A stretch of DNA of 64,000 nucleotides. Origin: Theocolax elegans (taxonomy: Eukaryota; Arthropoda; Insecta; Hymenoptera; Cerocephalidae). Shown in pieces: positions 1 through 12,018 of this stretch. Below the pieces are notes generated by a model that saw nothing but the letters and a program-made list of their open reading frames with translations, made no database searches and was not told the origin of the DNA. The translations under genes and the position numbers were made by a program. The stretch spans positions 24,474,528 to 24,538,527 of the forward strand of contig CM047426.1 in the NCBI GenBank assembly GCA_026168455.1, written 5' to 3'. Each line of letters opens with the position of its first letter. Position 1 is the stretch's first letter.

Positions 1-94
1 TTTGCCTTTTCCACTCATTGTGCGTGCAAGTTAAAAACCAGTAAGCTATCGTCACTATTAGCACCAATACGAGGAGCGCACACGACAGATCCAT
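1..94 (-). CDS. Cytochrome P450 (CYP3 clan), 5' end only, runs off the left edge
   Basis: The reverse strand reads an ATG at 94-92 followed by 31 codons that open MDLSCALLVL and continue through a hydrophobic stretch into NEWKRQ. This matches the N-terminal membrane anchor of the complete P450 at 4967-6466, with only about four base differences over 94 bp. It is therefore the first part of a third, closely related P450. The product would be an endoplasmic-reticulum-anchored haem monooxygenase. Everything after residue 31 lies outside the window, so it cannot be said whether the gene is intact. Its 5' flank is unlike that of the 4967-6466 gene and instead resembles that of the 55441-56955 gene. 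Confidence 0.88.
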   Translation of the reverse strand, partial: MDLSCALLVLVLIVTIAYWFLTCTHNEWKRQ

Positions 95-290
95 AGCGTG
101 GCTGTGAGAAAACTAAACTTAAAGTTCGTGCAGGCTAGAGCAATGGCTATATTTCAATCGGTAATTGACGTAACAATGACGTAGCGTCATTAAATTTGAT
201 GAATAACAAAAATGCAACTTTAATCTTGATACGCGAATATAAAGCTGTCAAAGGCCAATTTTGTTACAATTTAACCTTATACATGTATAT
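95..290 (-). promoter_or_regulatory. P450 upstream region with a block shared with the paralog at 57 kb
   Basis: The flank upstream of the P450 start at 94 aligns with the flank of the P450 at 55441-56955. The best block is CTGTCAAAGGCCAA at 245-258, followed by a TTTAACCTTA stretch. A second shared stretch around 195-207 contains the motif GATGARTAACAAA. TGACGT-type repeats lie at about 167-190. On the reverse strand an AT-rich TTATATT near 236-242 lies just downstream of the shared block and could be a TATA-like element. The alignment is seen directly. Promoter function is inferred from conservation and position. Confidence 0.5.
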
Positions 291-369
291 ATATAATGTG
301 TTTACATATAATTGCATAATTAATATCTGCTGTCTTTCACATGGTTACAATTCGCAATCTATCGATAAA

Positions 370-2251
370 GTATTTTTCTTATCCCGCACACCGAAAGTAC
401 GTAGTTTCGTAGCAACCATAGCCAGCAGAAAGCGTCACTTTTGTGGTAAGCTACAGATATACGCGCGCTCTGATTGACTGGGTAATTTTCCGATTGCCTG
501 CTTAAAAGATAACAACAAAAACAAAAAAGGAGCGAGAACTTTTCGCGCACATGTTCATGGATTCAACCTATTATGCTATTTAACCATTCAATTCCCTAGC
601 GGACATAATCATATGCGTATAATGTTTATAAATACTTAATAAAAGTTATTAGCTTTTATTAGATTTTCATAACACTTTATAAAGTGCGGATTTTGGACTC
701 TAGTAATAGTTTAAAAAATTTGGTAATGTTTATAAGATTTTATTATTTATTTTAAGAATTTCATAAATATTTCTAAGCTTTATTAGGTTTTATTAGATTT
801 TTGTATTTCGAAAATATCGTGAAAAACGATAAAATGACACTAATAGTACTTATCTGTTGCATTTTCCTGTATTTAACTGTTTTTAGCTGTTTCTACGTGT
901 TGTATGCAAAAAAACAAAAGTTATTAATAAAAGATGTAACGGTTCGTGTTCATAATAACATACATATGCCTTAGTTATAAGTGTATATACACAAAGGTGC
1001 GAATATACAAGAAAGTAGGAGAAAGGTGGGAGAAAGATACGGGAGCTATAATCGAGGCGAGCTTTTCGCTCTCTCTGCTCGCGGACTTCGTCAGCCACGG
1101 AACAACTCTGGGTCGCTCCCAGCTAGCTACACGAGAGCCACGTGTCGTGACGTCACCCGAAGTTCCTGAGCTGGAAGATCCACTTCTAGAGGACGGTGAC
1201 GTACTACAGGGCAGAAAAGGATGAATCCTGGCCAAATTCTCATCCGTTCCACTCCAAAAGTTAGCTGAGCAGTCTTTCCGCGAGCAGATCGAGCCAACGC
1301 AATTCTCCCTTGTATCGATAAGTACGGTAACACAAAATATTTATACATGTAAACAGTCACACAACTGCGCAAACAATTAATATTGTAAATTTAAGATAAT
1401 ACCCTTATGTATTATAGCGTATAATTGTAATAGTTTGAATTATAATATATTGAACACTATGGAATAATAATTAAATATAATTTATAAATCCTTCCTGAAG
1501 TCATGCGCTCGCTAAAATTGTTACAAAGATCGCTATTGCTAAATATTCATAATAATTTTAAATACTTATTTACTATATACAATAATTTAAAAAAGTTATT
1601 AGTAGTTATAAGCTTTTTTAAGCTCGCACATTTCTTTTGCTTTTGAAAAAAACCTAAAAGCTAATAAAATCTAGCAAAAGCTAAGAAGAGCTAATAAAAG
1701 TTATAAATTCATACTAACTATTAATAGAGTCCAAAATCTGAATATTATAAATTGATTATAAAATTTATTAGCTTTTCTTAGCTCTTTCTGGAAAAATAAA
1801 TTTCCGCCTGGGTTGCACTTTTAATATAATTACTTGTAAATGCAACAAAGAAAATTAATAAGACATTTTATGTCATTACAATTAAACTAAAAAAAATATT
1901 TGTTACTTCAATAATAAAATGTATTCTAATTTTCATAGCTTTTATATGTTTCAAATAAAAAGTATAAAAGTGTGATTATATTTTTTTCATTTTAGTATGC
2001 ACCTAATAAACATTTGCGTGTGTACTTAGAAATAACCCCGATTACTAGCCTTAAAATCAAAATTGGAAAATATAGTAATGGAACGCAGCGCGTTACGTCG
2101 ATGTCTGCAGAGGTCGTGCCGAGCGCCCTAACAGAAAGGCAAAGACATTTATATATACCTGTAAATACAGGGGGTGATAGGCTTCTAGGTTATTTTATTA
2201 GTTATTATTAATTATTGAACGTACTTTCGGTGTCCGGAATAAGAAAAATAG
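370..2251. mobile_element. Possible TIR element of about 1.9 kb with inner foldback arms
   Basis: A block of about 31 bases at 370-402 (core ACACCGAAAGTACGT) recurs in inverted orientation at 2219-2251. Inside it, a second and more diverged inverted pair is visible. AT-rich arms at about 640-830 and 1620-1790 share AGCTAATAAAA-type motifs and the inverted block GATTTTGGACTCT (689-701, and the reverse complement near 1727-1739). The stretch between the arms (about 960-1370) is GC-richer and has no convincing gene. No transposase is seen and no clear target duplication was found, so this may be a decayed non-autonomous transposon or two unrelated repeats. Confidence 0.35.
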
Positions 2252-4966
2252 TATACGACATACGGCCTCGGCTTCGCCTCGAACGTCATACCACGCACGA
2301 CAGAAAATCAGACTTTCTAACCTTATATCGTAATATACTATTAAAAGATACGTAGGAGGATGTAGTGGTAATGAAACTAATTTTATTTCATCATTTTTAT
2401 TTACTTTACTTGTTTAATGCTTTGTTTATATCTACAATAATAGATAAAACTTTTATTATCTATCATTGGCTATATAATCTATTAATTCCTTGAGAAGCCT
2501 ATATTACTGATTATTAGATACTCTTATAAATTCGTATTGATTGTTATTAAAATTAAAAACAATATCTGCATAACGGTATTGAAACAATTCCATTTGCAAT
2601 AATTTTTACGATGTCCTTGAAATTGAAAGATTAACATATTATCGAATGAAACTCATGTCAATAATTGTAACATTGACAAAGTACGGTTTGCGTTTAATAA
2701 AAAAAAATTTCTCGTCTAGTTAATATTTCGATAAAAGATAATGTACTGCTTTAGTTCTACAAATTATTAAAAAATCATTTTACCATTTTAAAGATTGTAA
2801 CATATTTAATACGTTCTGATAAATTACTAATTTTTTTTTTTGGTTATATTTCACAGTATTTTCAACATTTTAGTGACTAGCGGTGAATTATGGTTACTTT
2901 CGCATTAATATTGTATAAATGATACTGTTCCCTCTACTAATATACACTAGTTTAATTTATGAAATGTTATCAAATAGGATATAAAATAAATTATTTTTTT
3001 ACTACGTTGAAAAAATGAGCAACTGTAGCGACCTATCTTGGTTAATGCATGGCCGAGAGGATCTGCACATGTGCCGATGGTAAATCGCAGACTCGGCTTT
3101 CCTTCCCGGAGATGCTCGGATCCTTGCCGAGGAGAAAGCGCGCGATCAAGCGAGAGATGATTAACTCGAGAGTCGCGATAGCTTAGGCACCTGCACAAGA
3201 CATTGCGCAGAAAGCCTAGGCTAATCTCTTGCTCCGACCTCTTCTATCGTGTATATGCACGTTAATGCAAACGTAAGGGCGTACCTCTCATGTATACGCA
3301 CATCATTTCTGCGTCACTTTAATAATATATATATATAGTATATACACGTATTTTACTATTAAATTATATTGTTTAAATCTTTGTGAAAGGTGTAACGAAG
3401 ATGATAAATTATAAGAAAAATAACTAATTTGTAATATTATCTATATGCGTATGTCAATTTACAATATGATTCATGAAAACGATTCAATATAATCAACTCT
3501 GATAATGCTTGAAATGTATCAATTGTAATTATAAATATAAATATACAAGTATATAACGCTCAAAGTAGTATTTAATTAAAATCGAGTTGAATTATTGTGG
3601 CATTAAGCTATTGTTTGGATTATGCCTGGTTTTGTATATTTATATGTATATGTATATTTATTATTAAAATATAAATTATATAAATTTAATATTCCAACTA
3701 TATAAAAATGTAGAACTGTTGCTTTCAAGTATAAAAATTCGCACTTTTTTTATTTGTTGTAGTTTATACTGGCCATTTCACTAACTGCTTCATTCTTTTG
3801 TCACTGAAAACATCAATTCTCACAATAGCTACACTCCTTGTATTAACAATAATAATCACGACAATGAATTAACATCAGTAATTAACGCGGAAAGACAGGA
3901 TTAATATTGCTCACCGTAATGGATCACGCTCCGCTCATTTTGCTTGCGAACTCGTGCAAATGCTCGTGCGAGATAATTCATTATCATTGCCTCGACGTTA
4001 TAAGTCTTCAACTATATATTCTTTTATTTTACCTTTCTTTTAGACAATCAAAACTAACGTGAAGACACTTAACTACAATAAATGGTAATTAAAAATTATA
4101 AATGTCTGAGTATATCCATTTTAGATTGCAATTTCCTGAATACCTTATGTGCTCGTTTATGTGTTTATATTTACTTTTTATTAATCTTAAAAGTATCCAC
4201 ACGTACAGAATATTTTTCTCTGCGTATTTTAATATTAATATTGTATTGAGTGAATGTATTTATGTCTTGTTATAATTTATTTATATTTTGTAAACACGGC
4301 AAAAAGCAATCAAATATAATTTTATTTTTAGAATAATTATTTCATGATTCTACATAATCTATAACGTATCTATAAAGTCAATTAGTATTATTGATTTATT
4401 ATTAGTTTTGCTAATCATTCAACCGAATGAATATGTATATAATTCACGAAATTATTTTTTGTTAAATATCATAATTTTAATAACTCTCGTTTCAATTCTT
4501 GAAACTAGAAGAATAATAATATGAAAATTTTATGAGATGAAATAATTTTACGTATATTGTTTGATTACTTTGGCTATTGATTATATTTGACAAATACGCA
4601 TTTATTTAGTGCGTGGCGAAAGTTTCGCATTTTATGCACTTAATTAAAAGAAAACTGTACAGAACAAAGTTTTTAGTAAAACGATCGGGGATCCTGGGAC
4701 ACTATTGGGTATAAGAAATTTTAGTCGAAACGAGGTAAAAATTATGCAGAAGCACGATAACTTTAACAGTGCATTCCCATAAAAATGATCGCGCTATCGC
4801 ATAATTTTTACCACGCGCAGTGTTCTAGAATTACTCTGATACTCCAGTAAAGTGTACGGAAAATTTCGTTTATAATTTTTATTAAATAATTTTTCAGATT
4901 TTACAAAATTATTATCTGTTACATGCTATGTCAACTCTATAAATTCTAAATTTTTTAATCGATATT
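2252..4966. other. Intergenic, AT-rich, no gene seen
   Basis: Both strands carry frequent stops. The only change in texture is a GC-richer patch at about 3010-3330, with mixed CpG content and no splice-bounded reading frame. It could be regulatory. Nothing else was recognised downstream (3') of the P450 that ends at 4967. Confidence 0.5.
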
Positions 4967-6466
4967 TCATTTCTCAAACATTGCCCATAGTCCGCCTTTA
5001 TAATGTGCCAAAAAGGTGGTAGATTCTTGTTCTAAAGGTAATATTGTTTTCGTGGATGGTTTAATCTTGTACTTCAAAATAAGAATTGCAGTTACTTGTT
5101 TAACGAGCAGCATTCCCAGTCTCATACCTATGCACATTCGAGGACCTCCGCCAAAGGGTAAATGCGTGAATTCTGTTAGTTTGGATTGGTTTTCTGGACT
5201 AAATCGATCAGGATCAAATACTTCAGAATCAGGCCAGTATTTTTCATCGTGATGTAGACTATCTACTGGAATAAAAACAGGATATCCAGGTCGAAGGTGA
5301 CACGACACACCATCAGAACCTTTTAGAGTAATATTCTTGTTACAAACTTTCACCATCGTACCCAATGGCGATGTCAATCGCATGGATTCGAAAATAACTT
5401 GCTCCAAGTACGTCATGGTTTTTAATGACTCATATGTAATCATTCCATTTGTTTGTTTAACTTGCATCAAAATATGTTCGCGCAATTTATCTTGTATTTC
5501 TAAATTTGTTGATAAATGATAAAATAAACAAGCTATAGTCGTAGTAGATATTTCATAAACGTCGCCGTAAAATACGATTATGTCTGAAATAACACTGTCA
5601 ATATCATTTTCATCATTCGCGTCTAAGCAAAATTGCAAGTAATCATTTGGAGCATTGTTACTTTGTTTCCTAATCTTGATAATGGATTGTATGGTGTCTC
5701 GAAAATATTTATCCACCCTTTTTTCTAAAAAACTGACACCCAAAAAGTTTCCGATGCTTGGCACGAAATAGAGTAAAGCTTGTTTGATGCCATTGATTGG
5801 AGTAGGTTCGAATATGGTTTTAACTACGTTGGTAAATGCAAATCGGTCAGGATTATCCTCGAAGCTTTGTCCTTCAATCGCAAAGGCTGTATTGGCTACA
5901 ACTTCGCCAGTGCACTTGGTGAAAAGATTTTTTAACTCACATTCGAATGTCCCGTTATATTCCTCGAGTTTTCGATTTAAATATGTGACCATTTTAATAG
6001 AGACTTGCTCAATAGTAATGGAAAGATACTTTAGTTTTTTACCGGAAAGATAACTACCTATTCGTGCTCTCGTCTGCTTCCAAATTTGTGGGTCTGTAGA
6101 AAAAAATGGATCTTTTGACAATATAGGATCTGTTTTCTCGTTGAGTCCAATAGCATTGTTACGAAAACTATTAAAATTAGTCTGCAGGACACTTTTTACC
6201 AATTGAGGATCGCGTACAATGATGCCTGGTTTTCTCATAAAGTAAATACCTAGCATACTGGTGTCCGATGCTTTATACATTGTATTTATAAGTGTAGTTA
6301 CGTTAGCTTTAATAAAAATGACAGGAAGCATGTGTCCGAATCCAGGTACCGCATTCGGTATGAAAGGTACGTTTTGTTTTTTCCACTCATTGTACGTGCA
6401 AGTTAAGAACCAGTAAGCTATCGTCACTATTAGCACCAATACGAGGAGCGCACACGACAGATCCAT
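4967..6466 (-). CDS. Cytochrome P450, CYP3 clan (CYP336/CYP6/CYP9-like), complete and intronless
   Basis: A single uninterrupted frame of 499 codons runs from the ATG at 6466-6464 to a stop at 4967. The length is normal for an insect microsomal P450. Residues 1-22 form a hydrophobic ER anchor, followed by a basic/proline hinge ending PGFGHMLP (41-48). Visible motifs are helix C W129xxxR133, ExxR at E360-R363, the PERF-type FDPDRF (417-422) and the haem loop PFGGGPRMCIG (437-447) with C445 as the haem thiolate. The family typically oxidises xenobiotics such as plant alkaloids and insecticides using NADPH-P450 reductase. Helix I is odd: the usual AGxxTT is replaced by GDVYEISTT (301-309), so the conserved threonine is I306. 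It is colinear, without gaps to residue 499, with the paralog at 55441-56955. The family name is uncertain; CYP336, a hymenopteran family, is my best guess. Confidence 0.95.
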   Translation of the reverse strand: MDLSCALLVLVLIVTIAYWFLTCTYNEWKKQNVPFIPNAVPGFGHMLPVIFIKANVTTLINTMYKASDTSMLGIYFMRKPGIIVRDPQLVKSVLQTNFNSFRNNAIGLNEKTDPILSKDPFFSTDPQIWKQTRARIGSYLSGKKLKYLSITIEQVSIKMVTYLNRKLEEYNGTFECELKNLFTKCTGEVVANTAFAIEGQSFEDNPDRFAFTNVVKTIFEPTPINGIKQALLYFVPSIGNFLGVSFLEKRVDKYFRDTIQSIIKIRKQSNNAPNDYLQFCLDANDENDIDSVISDIIVFYGDVYEISTTTIACLFYHLSTNLEIQDKLREHILMQVKQTNGMITYESLKTMTYLEQVIFESMRLTSPLGTMVKVCNKNITLKGSDGVSCHLRPGYPVFIPVDSLHHDEKYWPDSEVFDPDRFSPENQSKLTEFTHLPFGGGPRMCIGMRLGMLLVKQVTAILILKYKIKPSTKTILPLEQESTTFLAHYKGGLWAMFEK

Positions 6467-9400
6467 TTGCCTGCTATAATTAAACTAATACATTGTAGCA
6501 AGTGCTACTAATCCTGAGACCTACCTTTCCTAATCAGATACCGACGTAATCATTAATCAGTAGTAGATACACAACAAGATAAGTATATGAAACATATACT
6601 GACTTCATTGTATGCAAGTTAGAATTTGATTATTAATTTCCCGTAAATATATATCATACCCTCATCTCATTTAAATTTTCGTATTTAATATGCGTATCTC
6701 TCAAAGTAAAATAAAAACTCGTATTTTAATTTATTAATATTTTGTTGCCTGAGTGGAAAAGCGAATTGAACTTCAAAAGGCAGATGCTGTAGGAGCGTAC
6801 AAATATACGTATTTATGAATTAATGTCAATAATCTAATACTTATTAGCGACAAATATACCGAAAGCTCCATAATCATCCTTGTTATTGTATGGTAATTAT
6901 ATAACTAGCATATCGTTAATGGCGAACGATATAACGACCTAATATCATAGTGAATTAAAAAGTATTTCGTATACAAGAAAAATATTTCGTAACCAAAAAA
7001 ATTTAAATAAAAAACGGTTTTTCAGTTGAAAGTGTGAGAATATATATAGAGAGAGATGAACGTATAACGGGGGAATCAAATTTCGCATTTTCAGCATCCC
7101 CAGAGAACGCTAGGTAGTTGAACTAGGTCAGACACTTCTGTGTAGCGATTCTCGAGTCGCGCGGGTGAGAGATCCCGACATTGACTCGAATCGACGTAGT
7201 CACTAAGCTCTCTTTGAAAATCGTCGCTTAATATAGTAGGAATCAATGTCGAAGTACCTCGTCGACGATGCTAATTTCGCCGGCAGTTCATTGAACAGGC
7301 TGCAAGGTAAAGCGAAGCGAAGATTGAGGAATAGAAAAAAAAAATAACGAGACGGCGAGAGAAAGAGAAGGACAAAGAGTATATGAAAAGGGAGATGACA
7401 CACGATCGATCGTACAGGCGAACGCGCCGAGTATAATGACCGAAAATGTATATGTAGTCAGGACGGAGGCGAAATAGATACAGAGAGACGAGAACAATGG
7501 CTAGGAGAGTCTGGCTTGAGCAATAAAGGCCCGATGGAATGGCTCGACATATCCATCGTATCACAAGCCAAACCAGCCCATTTGCTACTCACAACGGTCT
7601 GCCCTTGCGCTTGTGGGCAGGACTTAATTACCAGGACCACCTTGTTCCCTTGTGGAAAAGCGCGACACAAACTCCTCTCCCTTCCTACTCTAAGAGCAGC
7701 CCCCTTAATTTCGGTCAAACAACAATTTACTTTGTCGCTCAGTTATTAAATTACGCATTCTCTTTATGATATCTTTCTCTTTGCACATCGTCCGCGTATA
7801 GGCGAACAAGAAACAACGGGTCAAATACGGAGGAAAATCATTTTAATTTTAATGCTCCACTCACCCACGGCTGTTTATGGACAATATCGAACTTGCTTAT
7901 TAAGTATAGTATAGTTAGAGAGAGGCAATTTTTCAAATTTATTTATCGATACAAACATTTTATTGTTCGAAACAAATATTATTTCAATATTATTGTACAA
8001 ATAGGGTCTCGCGCAGTAAGAGTTAATGCAAATGTTGTTGATCAAATGCTGTACATGAAATAACGTTAAGGTCGTTTATTTATATTTGAATATTTTATGC
8101 TAATTGTTTCACTGAGTAAATATAGCAGTATTCTAAAACTTTGCGAGATGCAAGAAACGGAAACTTAATGAAAAGTTTGGTCATTAGTTTATCAACGTTC
8201 GTTATATTTTACGTAAATAGCAATATTTTATAAGTCGTTGAAAGAGCTTGATCAAAACTAAAACTTTTCCGTTCGTTTTTATGCAGACTAAAATGTCTTT
8301 CTTTCTCAGTAAACTGTCGCGACTCTTTTTTATACTTTGAAATTCAACTAATAATCTCTTATTAAGTTAAGTTTAAGTAACCTAATAATAATAAACGAAT
8401 TAAATATATTGTAATTGGTATAAAAGAAATACTTGAAATAAAATACGTATAGGAATAATAATATACGTAAGGTATGGGAACGACGGTAATATAAGTCGAA
8501 GAAATGAATCGGATACGCATACGCACAAGATCGTTTGTAAAGTAGCGCGCTAGCGAGATTGTGCCCAAAGTTTTATATGGATCGAAAACGATTGGGAAGA
8601 TTATACTGTTTGAGAAAGGACGAAAAGAGCGACGCTCGAGAAAGGGCGAATTATTAGCACCGGGCGAGGAGAGGAGGAGGTAAGGGTAAGGGTAAGGGGG
8701 GTTAATGCACCTGGCACACTTGTCAGTTATCGAAGACTGAATTCCCAAGTAACGCTAAGTAGAACGCGAAGATAGACACTTGGAGGAAGAAGCGCAAGGA
8801 AGTTTCCCGGCGGCTGCAAGCGTTGAGATTGTCGCAAAGTGAACGCTTGGATATAAGGGAATTCGAGTTACACCTTCGAGCCCTCGCCACCGTATTGGCA
8901 CGTACTTTTACGAGCGTATTTTCTTGGATTATGGATCTTAAGTAACGAACGTTGATACTTGGAAGGAGATCGATGCAATTTTTTAAACTAAAAGATAAAT
9001 CGCTCGTCTCTTATTGCGAAATTAACTTGGAATGTATATACGTTTTTATTACATTCCCAGTTTTATCCGTATGTTATTCTCTTGGGATTATATATATTTT
9101 ATCATTTCATCTGTTTTAACTTTGCATAACCGATTAATCCGGAAGTCATTCGTACGATAAACTTTTAATCAAACTTTTCCTCTTTATTCTCTTATTTTCA
9201 TTTATTCATGAGATGTTGCTATATTTAAATCAAATAGTTACAACTTTCTTACAAGTTTTAACATTATTATAATAATAAATTTTTTTCACTTAAATTCTTA
9301 TCAAAATAAATCTAGAATCACGAATTATCTGATATGTAATATTATAGATGTTCTTAATGTAATGGTGATTTTACAAGATGTAAAAATTATATTGTAGCAC

Positions 9401-9935
9401 ATCACAATTTAATAAAAACAATTGCTTATTATTGCCCGTCGCTGTGCACGTATATGCGATTAACGAAAATAATATAATATTAATTTTTAAAGTAAAAGTA
9501 AAGGTAAAGAAAGGAAGAAAATTAAATTATAAATTATAGTATTGGCAGGAGGTAATACGTCCTTGTCCATCAAACTTTCCATTAGAGAGCTTAATCGCAT
9601 CAAATCTCGCTGCATCGCTTTAAGACCACTAACATCATCCACCCTTTCGGCTCTGACGCTCTTATCCGTCTCTTTATAATATTTTTCCCTGGAAAAACTC
9701 TTATTTTTTCCTGGCTTCCCAAGTACGACACGCTGGAATTTTCAACGCCAAGCGTCATACATAAACGATGAGGAAAATCGAATTTTCACTAAAGGCCCAT
9801 CTTCCTTAACCTCTTGCTTCTGCTTCATCATCAACAGTAGGTAGTAACTTCGTTACTGACGGGCATTAATAATGCCTCTGTGAACGGTTGCTGCGGGCTA
9901 AACGGAAAGCCTTCCGTTCTTACAATATCACTAAC

Positions 9936-9973
<38 letters not shown>

Positions 9974-11778
9974 ACTTTCCTTTTCTTTCATCTTTCTTAT
10001 CCCTCGAGCTTTTCAAACGTTACGTTAATGCAATTATAAATAATTTTTCTGATGATCATATTAATAAAATTAAGTTAATCCTTTTTCAAATACGTTAATT
10101 ATCCTTATATTCGATTTGACGCTCATTACGTACTTCTTTTTCAATTATATATTCAACCAGGTATTTTATTATATTGCTGTAATTTCATCGATCTAAGCCG
10201 TAATCGGTCTATATTTTAATTTCATTTTAAAATATACGTTTTTAATTTATTGCCTATTTTATAATATTACGAATAATTTGTATTCGCGCCATTTTAACAG
10301 AATTAAAAGCTTTTAATTCTGTTGCGTGGTTATCCATAAAATCAGCATTTTTTTATTACGATTCATTAAATACTTTAAATAATTTATCACGTTTTTAAAC
10401 AATTTTAAATGATAAGTGTAACCTTATTTAATAAGAATACCCTTTTACCGATCAATACTTCGTACTTTAAAATTTAGCTGCATTATTACAGCTTTTGACG
10501 ATATATATATATATAATATTTCAATGGTTATATGAAAGAAAAAAGGAATTATATCATTTTTTGTCTTTATCTTTTCAGAAGGTAACAGGTTTTAAATAAA
10601 ATACAATCACATCGAGAATTGTGGATTTAATGGGTGTTATTAATTTTGTTGAAACTCACAGATTAATGAAAATATTACACAATATACATTATGCATACTT
10701 TATATACGTTTGTAACGTTTAATTGTTTAATGTAAATATTGTGTTCCTTTTGTTAAATAATAATTGATGGATAAACGTACCGTGTTAGGTACAAAATTTG
10801 TTATTATCTCACGTGTGCATAGTTATATCGTAGTCCTATATCTTATACCCACCGTCATTATCGATTTTTCATTTTATGCAGTCAATTTGTGTTTAATCGC
10901 AATTTTACGAATATATTTACATTTTTTATAATGTATAGATTGTTGGTACGTTGGCAAAATTTGGAAATTTCACGTTTTCATCGAAAAAAAAAAAAACGAA
11001 AAATTGTATCGTCGTAACACGACATCCCCTTGCATTCGATAATATCATAAGAAATAGGTAAAAGTGAAATTCGAGTTTCCTTCTTACAAACGATTTATAG
11101 TAGTCAAATAGAAGATGTAGCCTGTATTAAGCATAAGGGATATAATAACGGAAAACGTAGGTAGATTTTACCAGCAAGGAATATCTCGAGGCACACGCAT
11201 TTTGCGGTAACCATTAACACGTGTATAACGTCGTCCTAAATTGTTATCGTAAGCCAACGAACCAGTTTACAAAGGTAACAAGCTGCAGTCCGCGTGCACG
11301 AAAATACATAATGCATCGATGACGCGGGTTCACGCTAGCGCCTCCTTTCTCTTGGGAGTGCATATCAAAAAAGGCCTTTTAGAAATATAGGGAAAACGTC
11401 GGTGCACGTACATAAGCACCATAGCAGCACACTTTAACAGCCAGTAATTATCGCCTACAACGTGTTCGGGGGATTAGGTGGAGCAGAAAGAAGGCGCCTC
11501 GTTAAATCGCAAGTAATTTACGGTACCCTCGTTAAAAAGGACAAGGCTGAAGTACTGCACGTGCGTGGATACGACGGGAATTTAATTTGTTTGCGGGATA
11601 ATTTGACTCGTGATTCTTGAGGAGGCTTGCGGCTCTGTTGCGGATTGTTTACTCGGATTTGCGAACCGTGATTTTATTCCTGTCCGTTATTTTATAGTTC
11701 ATCTTGAATTTCGGTTAAACATTCGCTATATTTACATGCGTATAGCGATCAGACTTTACATTTTACTTTGACCGTATA
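6467..11778. other. Intergenic stretch with CpG-richer patches, no gene established
   Basis: The flank of the P450 start (6467-6700) does not visibly share the block found upstream of the other two P450s. GC-richer patches at about 7030-7720, 8480-8900, 9540-9900 and 11150-11660 stand out from the AT-rich background and may be regulatory DNA or untranslated exons. None carries a frame bounded by convincing splice sites. A short GGTAAG-type repeat of three units lies at about 8679-8697. Confidence 0.45.
9943..9970. repeat. (AT)n microsatellite
   Basis: About 14 uninterrupted AT dinucleotides are read directly. Confidence 0.9.
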
Positions 11779-12018
11779 CACGGAGAAAAAAGTTGAAGTA
11801 AAAATTAGAATGTTGTCTAGTAATGCGGAGACAGACTAACGCAATCCAAAAATTAAAAAATTTACTAGAAAATTATTAATTTTTACTACAATTCTGGTAA
11901 TATTTACTATAAGTTCAGTAAAATTTATTATACACTATGGTAAATTTTTGGATTGTGTCAGTCTGTCACCGCATTACTAGACAACATTGTAATTTTTACT
12001 ATAACTTTTTTCTCAGTG
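11779..12018 (+). mobile_element. MITE of 240 bp, first of two copies in the window
   Basis: The ends are inverted repeats: CACGGAGAAAAAAGT on the left and ACTTTTTTCTCAGTG on the right. The complementarity continues inward through the motif GTTGTCTAGTAATGCGG. TATA flanks both ends (11775-11778 and 12019-12022), which fits a TA or TATA target duplication. There is no coding frame, so it must be non-autonomous. A second copy in the opposite orientation lies at 57977-58230. The superfamily is not determined. Confidence 0.85.

Noticed and set aside
8679..8697. GGTAAG-type short repeat considered as telomere-like
   Set aside because: Only about three imperfect units and not the TTAGG unit expected of an insect telomere.
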